A DNA stretch of 64,000 bases from Lachnospiraceae bacterium AC2029 (lineage in GTDB: Bacteria; Bacillota; Clostridia; Lachnospirales; Lachnospiraceae), in contig JNLK01000001.1 of the NCBI GenBank assembly GCA_000703065.1, positions 1,488,001 through 1,552,000 of the forward strand, in the 5' to 3' direction. The translations under genes were made by a program, and so were the position numbers. Shown here in pieces: positions 53,890 through 62,312 of the stretch. Each line of letters starts with the position of its first letter. Positions within the stretch are counted from its first letter, which is position 1. The notes below the pieces were generated by a model. That model was not told the DNA's origin and did no database searches. It was given only the letters and a program-made list of their open reading frames with translations.

Positions 53890-56800
53890 CTAAACCAGAA
53901 GCTTATACTTCTCAAATGCACCTTCCTTGTAATAAAGTCCCTCCGTCCTCGTAAGGGGTTTTGCAAACTGTCTCTGCACCGTCGGCGAGATATCCATGAA
54001 CCTGATCTTGTTGATGCTTTCCAGGATCATCATATTCCTGCTCTCCAGGATGGACTTCTGAACATCCACGCCGGAGTACGGAAGCTTCACATTTTCAAAA
54101 TCGGTGAACATGAAAAGGATCCTGAACATCTTGAACTTGCTGATGATCCCCTTATACATCTCCAGCATGGTCCGGTCTCCGTTCAGCTTATCGATGATCT
54201 CCTTGTTCTGGATCACGATGAGCTTCAGCGGAAGCGTCTGTACCAGATTCGGATCCGTCTTAATGGCATCCTGCATCGACGTGCCGTATTCCGTCAGATC
54301 CTGCAGCACATTTTTCAGGACATCGGAATCCGTGTATCTGGTAAACTGATGGAACTGCTCCAGCTGATTCGTCTTAAAGGTCTCCTCAATGCCCTGGAAC
54401 AGGCCTCTGTAATCATCAAATATGGTCATCTCAACCTTATGGCTCCTGTCGCCGAGAAGCTGAACGAAGAGGTTGTTGATCCATTTCGTTCTAACCTCAT
54501 CATTGCCGGCGGATACCGTAAAGATGCCACCCTGCCGGAAGGAGATAAGCTCCGGCATGGCGGATTCAAATCCGATACCGAAGATCGGGCGATAGACCTC
54601 ACCCCGGATGCCCTCCGACTGCAGACGGTTAAAGAGTTCCATGGTGAAGCGGTCCGGTACCTCCGGGATCCTTCTGGCGGATACTCCCGTAAATGTCTGA
54701 TTGGTCGCGGCAACCATTTCCTTCATCCTGGATACGCGCTCAAACTCCTTCTCTCCGGCGAACGCAAGATACGTCTGGAAATAGTAGTAGCTCTTGTCGA
54801 TCTCGACGATTCCTCTTCCCGGGATGTTCTTCAGCTTCTTTCTGCAGTAGCCGAAGAGCGAAGAATATTCGGAATCATTATTACAGAAAAGTGCGATCCG
54901 GTTGGAGAACAGCGACAGATACCGGAAGCCCAGACTGTTGGACTGGATATCCGATACGACAAATGTGATTCCGTAGGTTGCGCCTTCTCTGAAGATCGGA
55001 AGCAGGAAATCCTCTCTCTGGAGGTACATTTCCTTAACGCCCATGAAGTTGTCGATCATGACAATGATCTGCGGAAGATCCGTGTAACCGGCCTCGCGAT
55101 ACGCCTCGAAGGAGCTGAGCTCCGCCGAAGAAAGTACGTCCTTTCTCCTTGCGATCTCATCCTGGATCAGCTTGACAAAATGGCTCATCTTGTCATCCTC
55201 CGATGCGGTGACCACTCCGCCCACCATGGCGGAATCCTGGAAGGCACGGAGCGACATGGAAGCAAAGTCAAGGATATATACGTTCACATCCTGCGGCGTA
55301 TAGTTCCGGATCAGCTGCTTCAGGATCTGCTGATGTACATTCGTCTTTCCGAACTGAGGTGATCCGACGATCAGGGTATGACCCTTGGAAAGCTGCAGAC
55401 CAAGCACATTCTGCTCCTGATGCTCGGGATCATCATAGATACCGATCTCGGCGACGATCCCTGCCGCTGCCGACCGTTTAGCCACCTGCTGTCCCTCAGG
55501 CTCCGCTTCGGTCAGAAGCTTCGGCAGCTCAGGCTGACAGATGCCGGGCATCTTCGGCAGTCCGGTCTTCTCGTAGTAATCGCTGATATAGGAAACGATG
55601 GCATCCAGCTGGGTGATCGTGTCCTTCTTCTTTTCGTTCTTCTGTTCAAATACGACCTTACCTCTTCCCGTCAGATCCAGTTCACTGATGGAATACTCGG
55701 AAACCGTACCGGACTTCTCGGAATCGATGCCGCTTCCGCTGTAGGCAGACTGGAACAGTTCAAAGATCTCATTATTTCCAACCTGAAGATAGGCCCGGCC
55801 GGGTTCTCTGATCTCGGCCGCAAGGGGCGAATGCAGAACCTCGTTACTGTCGCTCTTGTTCTGTACCTTCAGACACAGCTTGAACTTGGAGTTACTCCAG
55901 ATCTGGTCATTTACGACGCCGGCCGGCTTCTGCGTAGCAAGGATCAGGTGAACGCCCAGGCTTCGGCCGATACGTGCGGTACTGATCAGCTCCTGCATGA
56001 ACTCCGGCTGATCACTCTTCAGCTCGGCAAACTCATCCACGATCAGGATCAGGTGCGGCAGAGGTTCTGCCGCCTTCCCCTGCTTGAACAGCTTGATATA
56101 GGCGTCGATGTGATTTACATTATACTGCTTGAAGTAGGTCTGTCTCTTCTTTAACTCCGCATGGATCGAAGCCAGGGAACGATCTATGGCCTCCCCGTCA
56201 ATGTTCGTGATGGTACCCACCAGATGCGGCAGATTCCGGAACTGGTTCGCCATACCACCGCCCTTGAAGTCGATGATGACAAAGCTTACATCCTGAGGGC
56301 TGAACAGTATCGCCATGGAAAGGATGTAGGTCTGCAGGATCTCGGACTTACCGGAACCTGTAGTACCGGCCACCAGTCCGTGAGGTCCGTGGGCCTTCTC
56401 ATGCAGGTCCAGACATACCATCTGATTCTCGGTCCTGACGCCAAGGGGAGCGGCCATGGACTTATAAACCTCCGACGTACTCCAGCGTTTTCCGAGATCC
56501 AGATCCTCCACGCCTATGATATCCAGCAGCTTGAACAGTGAGATATTCTTGGTCAGCGCCCCTTCCAGATTTACGCTCTCGATGTAGACGCATCCCAGCT
56601 TCCGGCTCACCTTCTCCATCACATCATCGGAGATGCTGTGGTATACAAATTCGTCCTTCTGATTCTGGTCAGCAGCATCAATGATGCAGCCATGACCCTG
56701 ACCTGCAGCGCCGTCCTGTCCGTCTGCATCCACCCGGATCAGCTTCTTGGTCTCTGCCGGGATCATTTCCCTGTGCTCCTCAAAGAACACAAAGATCACA

Positions 56801-58524
56801 TGAAGCTCTTCCGCTCTGTCCAGATAGTTTGCCACCGGATGGCTGCGGAAGCCCTCGGAATCCAGAATGAAGACCACATAATAGGGCTTCAGCTGAACCA
56901 CGGCGTCCCCGAGCATTTCTCTTTCGGACAGCTCCTTGAAGAGGGTCTCGAAGACTGCCTTCTTTCCCTCTTTATCGTAGATCAGATTTCGTATGGAGGA
57001 CCGTTCGCTGTGATAAATGTTCCGGAACCAGCGAATGGATGAGAATCGTTCCTGATCCTCATTATGGAAAATGTAGAACAGCTCAATGTCCTTATAGTAA
57101 TGACGGACAGCGATCTCCAGCGTGAAGATCTTCAGCAGATCGAACAGTCCCTGCTTCTTTCCTACCACGCCGATCACTCCGCTTCGCTTCAGATCCAGCG
57201 TGATCGGTGCATCCTCGATCCGCCCGTAGGAATCCTTCAGCATCTGGGGATAGTCCACCAGCTTATCGTCGTTCTTGATCTCTTCCTTCTCCCTGATATC
57301 CAGTGCACGGGCCGCTTCAACGGAGCCCGTTCCCAGCCGGAGCGTAAGGAAGTCATCATCCTCCTTCTCCTTTTCAAACAGGTGATAGTCGAATCTGTCG
57401 ACCTCGGAGATCTCCTCGTCGATATCGATATAGATCTTCCGGCGGTCCTCCAGCTCCTTCTGTCTGGCCTCCTGGATCTCCTTCTCCTTCTTCTTGATAT
57501 ATTCCGTATAGTTCTGAACGCGCTTCTCCTCGTCCTGCTTCAACTTCTTCTTCTGACGGAAATGGGTAAAGATGGACGTAAAGATTCCGACCAGCATCAT
57601 TCCCGCCATGTAAATGAGCATCATGGGGTTGGAACTCATCTGGGAACGAAGCGCCAGCATCAGTCCCAGCGCAAGAAGTGACGGCATCAGCGTCACTAAA
57701 AGATTCTCCTTCTCCTGCTCCTTCTTCTTCTCAGGCGGAAGGATCCGGATGGACTGATCCTCGATGGTATTCTTCAGACGGACATTTTTCACGAATTCCG
57801 GATAACGGAACATATTGTCGGATGCATCCTGGAGCTGCTGCGGAACCCGCGGGATGATCGTTGCATCCTTCGAATCCATATAGAGTTTCTTCTCTTTGTA
57901 GTAGAACTTGTACCCGTCGAACATGAAGAAATCATGGTTGTTCAGGCTGAAGGACATTTCCCTCTGTTCCACACCGTTCAGCGTCACTCCGTAGGTAGCC
58001 TGGTTCACGGTTACCACATAGGAATCTCCGCCTGCATTCAGCGTGATGTAATCACTTCCGACCCTTTCCCCGGTCAGCTGGATCATACAGAATTCCGGCC
58101 CGCCGATGCAGAGATTCTGCAGCTCGTACAGAGGCACCACTCTGGAATAATCCGAGGGAATATCATCGAAATTGTAGACAAAGGCAAGACGCAGAAACTC
58201 TGCATCGCTGTCCGAATACCGGAAGGCCATTTCCTCCTGCGGTGCGATCCTTTTGGAGTAAACCTTAATGATACTGTCCGAATCGATATAGATATCGTGA
58301 CTGCAGTTGATGACCCATTCATTCTGATAGCTCAGCTCTATGGTGAAATCACAGAAAAAGCCCTCTTTATCAAAGCGGACCTTGGATTCGCCGGTCGTTC
58401 CTATGATCACGCCGTTCTGATACTTGCCGGCAAGCGGAACCTCCTGATAGAACCCATTTCCGAAAATGATCAGTTTGTAAAATGCATTGCTCAAATCTCT
58501 ACCCCCAAGACTATACTTCCCCAT
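53890..58524 (-). CDS. essC: EssC-type FtsK/SpoIIIE ATPase of a type VII secretion system
   Basis: 1544 residues. Two N-terminal FHA-like domains (about 1-240), two membrane helices (about 272-320), a coiled coil and three ATPase domains. Domain 1 has Walker A GTTGSGKS (720-727) and Walker B LILIVDEFAEL. Domain 2 has Walker A GSPQFGKT (1054-1061) but Walker B IIVMIDNFMG, with asparagine in place of glutamate. Domain 3 lacks a Walker A. This matches EssC/YukBA motor proteins that drive WXG100/LXG substrate export. The start overlaps the EsaB stop (TGATG), so translation is coupled. Symbol assigned by family, not by species. Confidence 0.9.
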   Translation of the reverse strand: MGKYSLGGRDLSNAFYKLIIFGNGFYQEVPLAGKYQNGVIIGTTGESKVRFDKEGFFCDFTIELSYQNEWVINCSHDIYIDSDSIIKVYSKRIAPQEEMAFRYSDSDAEFLRLAFVYNFDDIPSDYSRVVPLYELQNLCIGGPEFCMIQLTGERVGSDYITLNAGGDSYVVTVNQATYGVTLNGVEQREMSFSLNNHDFFMFDGYKFYYKEKKLYMDSKDATIIPRVPQQLQDASDNMFRYPEFVKNVRLKNTIEDQSIRILPPEKKKEQEKENLLVTLMPSLLALGLMLALRSQMSSNPMMLIYMAGMMLVGIFTSIFTHFRQKKKLKQDEEKRVQNYTEYIKKKEKEIQEARQKELEDRRKIYIDIDEEISEVDRFDYHLFEKEKEDDDFLTLRLGTGSVEAARALDIREKEEIKNDDKLVDYPQMLKDSYGRIEDAPITLDLKRSGVIGVVGKKQGLFDLLKIFTLEIAVRHYYKDIELFYIFHNEDQERFSSIRWFRNIYHSERSSIRNLIYDKEGKKAVFETLFKELSEREMLGDAVVQLKPYYVVFILDSEGFRSHPVANYLDRAEELHVIFVFFEEHREMIPAETKKLIRVDADGQDGAAGQGHGCIIDAADQNQKDEFVYHSISDDVMEKVSRKLGCVYIESVNLEGALTKNISLFKLLDIIGVEDLDLGKRWSTSEVYKSMAAPLGVRTENQMVCLDLHEKAHGPHGLVAGTTGSGKSEILQTYILSMAILFSPQDVSFVIIDFKGGGMANQFRNLPHLVGTITNIDGEAIDRSLASIHAELKKRQTYFKQYNVNHIDAYIKLFKQGKAAEPLPHLILIVDEFAELKSDQPEFMQELISTARIGRSLGVHLILATQKPAGVVNDQIWSNSKFKLCLKVQNKSDSNEVLHSPLAAEIREPGRAYLQVGNNEIFELFQSAYSGSGIDSEKSGTVSEYSISELDLTGRGKVVFEQKNEKKKDTITQLDAIVSYISDYYEKTGLPKMPGICQPELPKLLTEAEPEGQQVAKRSAAAGIVAEIGIYDDPEHQEQNVLGLQLSKGHTLIVGSPQFGKTNVHQQILKQLIRNYTPQDVNVYILDFASMSLRAFQDSAMVGGVVTASEDDKMSHFVKLIQDEIARRKDVLSSAELSSFEAYREAGYTDLPQIIVMIDNFMGVKEMYLQREDFLLPIFREGATYGITFVVSDIQSNSLGFRYLSLFSNRIALFCNNDSEYSSLFGYCRKKLKNIPGRGIVEIDKSYYYFQTYLAFAGEKEFERVSRMKEMVAATNQTFTGVSARRIPEVPDRFTMELFNRLQSEGIRGEVYRPIFGIGFESAMPELISFRQGGIFTVSAGNDEVRTKWINNLFVQLLGDRSHKVEMTIFDDYRGLFQGIEETFKTNQLEQFHQFTRYTDSDVLKNVLQDLTEYGTSMQDAIKTDPNLVQTLPLKLIVIQNKEIIDKLNGDRTMLEMYKGIISKFKMFRILFMFTDFENVKLPYSGVDVQKSILESRNMMILESINKIRFMDISPTVQRQFAKPLTRTEGLYYKEGAFEKYKLLV

Positions 58525-58769
58525 CAGGGAATGATGATTACGGTTCCGTTGTGAAGCCCATATTCATAGAGCTTCTTATCGCCCTTTAACAAAGCGATGG
58601 GATTCTCGGCACGCACAAAGCATTTCCCGATATCGTTGGCATCGATCCCGAGATCATATGCCTCATTCAGTCCCTTCACAAGCTCAAATGCGGAGATATC
58701 CTCGCTCACCTCCACATCATAATGCTCCTGCCGCCCAAGCAGCCGTAATTCCAGTATGATCTTTCCCAT
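58524..58769 (-). CDS. esaB: EsaB/YukD ubiquitin-like protein
   Basis: 81 residues, the family's usual size, with a ubiquitin-like pattern (ILELRLLGRQEHYDVEVSED ... GTVIIIP). EsaB is a small cytosolic component or regulator of Firmicutes type VII secretion. It is directly upstream of and overlapping essC by one base, as in other loci. GGAG repeats precede the ATG. Confidence 0.85.
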   Translation of the reverse strand: MGKIILELRLLGRQEHYDVEVSEDISAFELVKGLNEAYDLGIDANDIGKCFVRAENPIALLKGDKKLYEYGLHNGTVIIIP

Positions 58770-58784
58770 ATGCTCCTACTCCTC

Positions 58785-59840
58785 TTACACCATGGTCATC
58801 GCCGTTGTCTTCATGAACCCGGCCTCCTCGACGGCACTCATATACTCCGCCTGCTCCAGCGGCCGCTCGGGGATGTATTCCGCAACCTCCTCGGTGATGG
58901 CGCTATCCTTCCGGCTGTCGTACCTGTTACAGATATATGCGATCTTCTCTCTCTCCGATGCCCTGAGCTCCTTCTTGAAGCTGTCATTCACCTTCTTTGC
59001 GAACGGGGACTGATCCGTCACCTCAAGGATGTGATCCGCCTTCGCCATCAGCGCCAGCGAGAATTCGTCCAGGCCGGTCTCCGTATCTATGACGATATAG
59101 TCGTACCGTTCGGTCTTCCTGATCTCCTCCAGCATGAAAATGTAGTCGTCTTCCTTCAGATCGATGGACGCCCGGGATCCGCTCCAGGGCAGCAGATAAT
59201 TAAAGGAAATATGCTTCACCATCCGATCCAATTCCCGGATGAAACTGCCGTCCCGAAGCCGGATGGCACGTTCCACATTTCCTCCCATCACTTCGGAAAT
59301 GCCTGCCAGATACTGATTTCTCTGAAGGAAATCCGTACTGATATAAAGGACCGACCGGTTCAGCTTCGACAGCTGAATAGAGATGGCAAAGGCCACTGTG
59401 GTCTTTCCGACTCCTCCCAGCTGGGAATTTACAACGATCACCTCAGTCCCCTTCTTCTCATTTGAAGTCCCAAGGGTTCTGTCATCCGTGGGAAGTCCCA
59501 GCTTTCCGATGATCTTATGAAAGATCTCCTGAACGCCGGAATATTTATCGATGTATTCTATATTCTTCGACCGGTCCTGTGCCTTCCCGCTCTTCTCCCT
59601 GTCCTCGGAGAGAATGAAGATGCACCCGATCTGTTGACGGAAGACCTGATCCGTCATCATATTTTCGTCAATGATCAGACAGTCGATCTTCTGTGAAACC
59701 CCCATAAACGCCCGGAAATACTCGGCGGAGGTGATAAGTTCCAGGTTGATCCCCTGCTCTTCGTGCGTTGCAAGAAGGAATTCCAAACTGGAGATGTAAT
59801 TCTCATCCTCTTCAACAATCACCGTTTTCATCTTGCTCAT
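58785..59840 (-). CDS. TadZ/CpaE/MinD-type ATPase
   Basis: 351 residues. The N-terminal third is receiver-like (TVIVEEDENYISSLEFLLAT ... DCLIIDENMMT) as in CpaE/TadZ; the rest is a ParA/MinD-type ATPase with deviant Walker A GGVGKTT (K146), and DYIVIDTETGLDEFS as Walker B. Such proteins place or regulate secretion and pilus machines at the cell pole. GGAG lies 8 bases upstream of ATG 59840. Lying between the FHA gene and esaB, it is probably part of the secretion operon, an unusual partner for EssC. Confidence 0.85.
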   Translation of the reverse strand: MSKMKTVIVEEDENYISSLEFLLATHEEQGINLELITSAEYFRAFMGVSQKIDCLIIDENMMTDQVFRQQIGCIFILSEDREKSGKAQDRSKNIEYIDKYSGVQEIFHKIIGKLGLPTDDRTLGTSNEKKGTEVIVVNSQLGGVGKTTVAFAISIQLSKLNRSVLYISTDFLQRNQYLAGISEVMGGNVERAIRLRDGSFIRELDRMVKHISFNYLLPWSGSRASIDLKEDDYIFMLEEIRKTERYDYIVIDTETGLDEFSLALMAKADHILEVTDQSPFAKKVNDSFKKELRASEREKIAYICNRYDSRKDSAITEEVAEYIPERPLEQAEYMSAVEEAGFMKTTAMTMV

Positions 59841-59871
59841 ATCGTCGTCTCCGTATCAAAACACAGTATTG

Positions 59872-60984
59872 TCAGCACTTTGTGAACGTATACCGCATAT
59901 CCAGAATTTCAATGGTATCGCCCGTGTTCAGCGGAATAAACTGATCTGCAAAAAGCCTTTCGCCGTTCACCTTTGTTCCGTTGGTACTTCCCAGATCCCG
60001 GATGTAGAAGCTTCCGCCCCTGAGTATGATCTCGCAGTGCTTTCGGCTGACACCCTGCTTATCGATCCGTACATCCGCATCCGTCTTGCTCTTTCCGATC
60101 ACGGTCTGCTCCTTCAGAATGGTGATCCCCGGATCTGACTCCCTCGCCGGCTGCAGGAGAGCCAACAGCCTGCCGCCGGACGGCGCAGCTGCCGCCGGTG
60201 TTCCGAAGGACGCCGCCTGCGTTCCGAAGGATGCGGCCTGCGTTCCGAAGGACGCCGCCTGCGTTCTGAAGGATGCCGCCTGCGTTCCGAAGGACGCTGC
60301 AGGAGTTCCTGCGGATGGTGCAGATGCACCGAAGCCCGATGCAGGGGATCCGGCAGAAGAACCTGCTGATCCGAAGCTTGCTGCAGGGGCTCCGAAGGAT
60401 GCCGCCTTCATGGTTGCAGGATTCCCGTACTTCCCCATCTTCATGAAGTTATAAAGATCATCCAGCAGCAGCGTTCCCGTCTGACAGTCATCATAAAGTC
60501 CTCTGCAGGCAGGATCGGAAATGTGCTTCGACTGATACATCATCGTGGACAGAATGTAGATCGTATTCTTCTCAAACAGCTCCCGTTCACGGATCGTCGC
60601 CTGAGACTTCACCGGCAGCGCCAGCAGCTTCACCCTGCCCCTCTTCTGATCCACGAAAACGTTGTTTGCGGAAAGAAGGATCGTATCGATCGGAAGGACC
60701 GTATTATACTTGATCTCATGAAAAACGTTGATCACGTCCAAAAGCAGACCCACAAATGTCCCTGCGTCAACGTTGTCCATGACCCGGTCCAGGGATGAAT
60801 ACGCGCCGACGTCGAAGAGGATCTTCATCTTTCCGTCCTGCATCAGCTGATATCCCTTCATAATCCCGTCTATATCAGACCGCTTTATGATCTGAAGAGA
60901 CGAATGGGACACATTTTCACTGTCCTGAAGGATGTAACCTATATAGTCTTTATTTCTGATTTCTATGGCAGTATCCTTATTCAT
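59872..60984 (-). CDS. EssB-like pseudokinase/FHA fusion protein
   Basis: 370 residues. The N-terminal 175 residues resemble the cytosolic pseudokinase part of EssB/YukC (ILFDVGAYSSLDRVM, VLPIDTILLSANNVFVDQKRGRVKLLALPV); this is by pattern, not by search. A 7-residue AASFGTQ repeat linker follows (about 200-265), then a C-terminal FHA domain with IGKSKTD, VSRKHCEI and GSTNGTKVNG, all key residues kept. No membrane helix. If correct, the EssB function is soluble here and coupled to phosphothreonine recognition. GGGGAG lies 8 bases upstream. Alternative: a DUF-type FHA protein unrelated to EssB. Confidence 0.7.
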   Translation of the reverse strand: MNKDTAIEIRNKDYIGYILQDSENVSHSSLQIIKRSDIDGIMKGYQLMQDGKMKILFDVGAYSSLDRVMDNVDAGTFVGLLLDVINVFHEIKYNTVLPIDTILLSANNVFVDQKRGRVKLLALPVKSQATIRERELFEKNTIYILSTMMYQSKHISDPACRGLYDDCQTGTLLLDDLYNFMKMGKYGNPATMKAASFGAPAASFGSAGSSAGSPASGFGASAPSAGTPAASFGTQAASFRTQAASFGTQAASFGTQAASFGTPAAAAPSGGRLLALLQPARESDPGITILKEQTVIGKSKTDADVRIDKQGVSRKHCEIILRGGSFYIRDLGSTNGTKVNGERLFADQFIPLNTGDTIEILDMRYTFTKC

Positions 60985-60999
60985 ACCATCACTCCCCGA

Positions 61000-62124
61000 T
61001 CACCTTATGATCACCTGCATTTTATGATCCGCAATCTGTTCCTCTTCCTTGGAGAAACAGTCTATGGATAAAAGCTTTCCGTCTCTCATAACGTAGACCT
61101 TATCCCCCGCAAGACAGAGAACTTCATCCACACGCCCGAGATTCCGATGATATATGCCGTACCGGAAGATCAGCTCCCCGCCATCCAGTTCATAGCTTCC
61201 GCAGCCTCTCACATCCGTTTCCGGTATATTAACCGTGTTCATTTCCTTATCATAAAGAGTCAGGTCCTTCTCTTTCGAAAGTCGTCCTTCCCACTTCGTT
61301 CCCCCGGCAGTGTTATCATTTAGATCCTTACCATAGGTAACCTCTCCGCTCACATATACGATGTTTCTCAAAGTGGAATCCGTAGAAGTGATCTTCTCAA
61401 CCGGCCATACATATCTGTACTCCTCTTTTCCGTTCAGGAACCCAAACCGCGATACACGTGACGAAACCAGTCGTCCCCCATCACCTCCCGTGTAACACAG
61501 CTGACTCTTCTCCGTCAGGAATACCGCATCTCCATTCTCATAAAAAAGACCCGCGGAGATCGTATCCCCCAGTTCCTTCTCGTCCGTCCCGTCCGTGAGC
61601 AGCAGACTGACGTTCTTCTCGGTATCGTTGCATACAAGTCCGCCCCAGTTTGTCACGCCGAGAAGTTCTATCCTGCCTTCCTGCTTCGTGTAGGTCTTCA
61701 CATCCAGGACCTCCATCTCCGCCGTGATCACATGAAGCGTAAATGCATACTCCGTCACCATATGACTTCCGGCCTCGGAACTGTCCTTCTCCGACACCTG
61801 GTAGGAGGTCTCCGTTTCGTATGCCGCATACTTACCATTTGAACTGATGCAGAGATTCGAATAATCACCGGTCTCGATCCGGCTCTTATATGGTGCCAGC
61901 CTTTCCTCCTCCGGCGCATCGAGTTCTTCGAAGGAAATCTCCGTCTGACGAAGCTCCTCCCGATAGGAGTCGATCTTCTTGCATAGCAAAACAGCGATCA
62001 CCACACCGATGATCACAACAACTGCAAGACATATGGATATGATCAATATCCTTTTCTTCTTCTTGCTGAGTTTTGGTTTCTTTTCCTGTTCCACATAATC
62101 GGGGATTACGGATTGTGTATACAT
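61000..62124 (-). CDS. Single-TM protein with beta-rich extracellular domain
   Basis: 374 residues. A short basic cytosolic tail (KKPKLSKKKKR), one membrane helix (about 27-48) and an extracytoplasmic domain with repeated beta-blade-like segments (YSNLCISSNGKYAAYE, LTVHVIT, YRYVWPVEK), suggestive of a beta-propeller. First gene of operon B and 15 bases before the EssB-like/FHA gene, so it may supply the extracellular part that EssB lacks here. AAGGGAA precedes the ATG. No family recognised. Confidence 0.7.
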   Translation of the reverse strand: MYTQSVIPDYVEQEKKPKLSKKKKRILIISICLAVVVIIGVVIAVLLCKKIDSYREELRQTEISFEELDAPEEERLAPYKSRIETGDYSNLCISSNGKYAAYETETSYQVSEKDSSEAGSHMVTEYAFTLHVITAEMEVLDVKTYTKQEGRIELLGVTNWGGLVCNDTEKNVSLLLTDGTDEKELGDTISAGLFYENGDAVFLTEKSQLCYTGGDGGRLVSSRVSRFGFLNGKEEYRYVWPVEKITSTDSTLRNIVYVSGEVTYGKDLNDNTAGGTKWEGRLSKEKDLTLYDKEMNTVNIPETDVRGCGSYELDGGELIFRYGIYHRNLGRVDEVLCLAGDKVYVMRDGKLLSIDCFSKEEEQIADHKMQVIIR

Positions 62125-62175
62125 GTTCGTTCCCTTTTTCCTTTTTCGCTCCTGCCTGTCTTAAACACGCCAAAA

Positions 62176-62278
62176 GTAGGGATTCCATGAAACTCATTTT
62201 CCAAACGAAACCGCTGTCAGCGATCCGCTTGTGGTGATATCTTTCTGATATCAATCATTTCATGGCTTCCATCCCTAC
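62176..62278. repeat. 103-bp inverted-repeat element upstream of operon B
   Basis: Ends are GTAGGGAT/ATCCCTAC (8 bp) followed inward by CCATGAAA/TTTCATGG (8 bp); inside are GATATC-AGAAA-GATATC and CGCTG-T-CAGCG. It lies in the 189-base gap between the 62313 stop and operon B. It could be a structured leader, a terminator of the upstream gene, or a MITE-like element. No clear sigma-A promoter was found in this gap. Confidence 0.65.
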
Positions 62279-62312
62279 GATCAGCATTTATTATTCTACA
62301 ACAGAATCCGGT

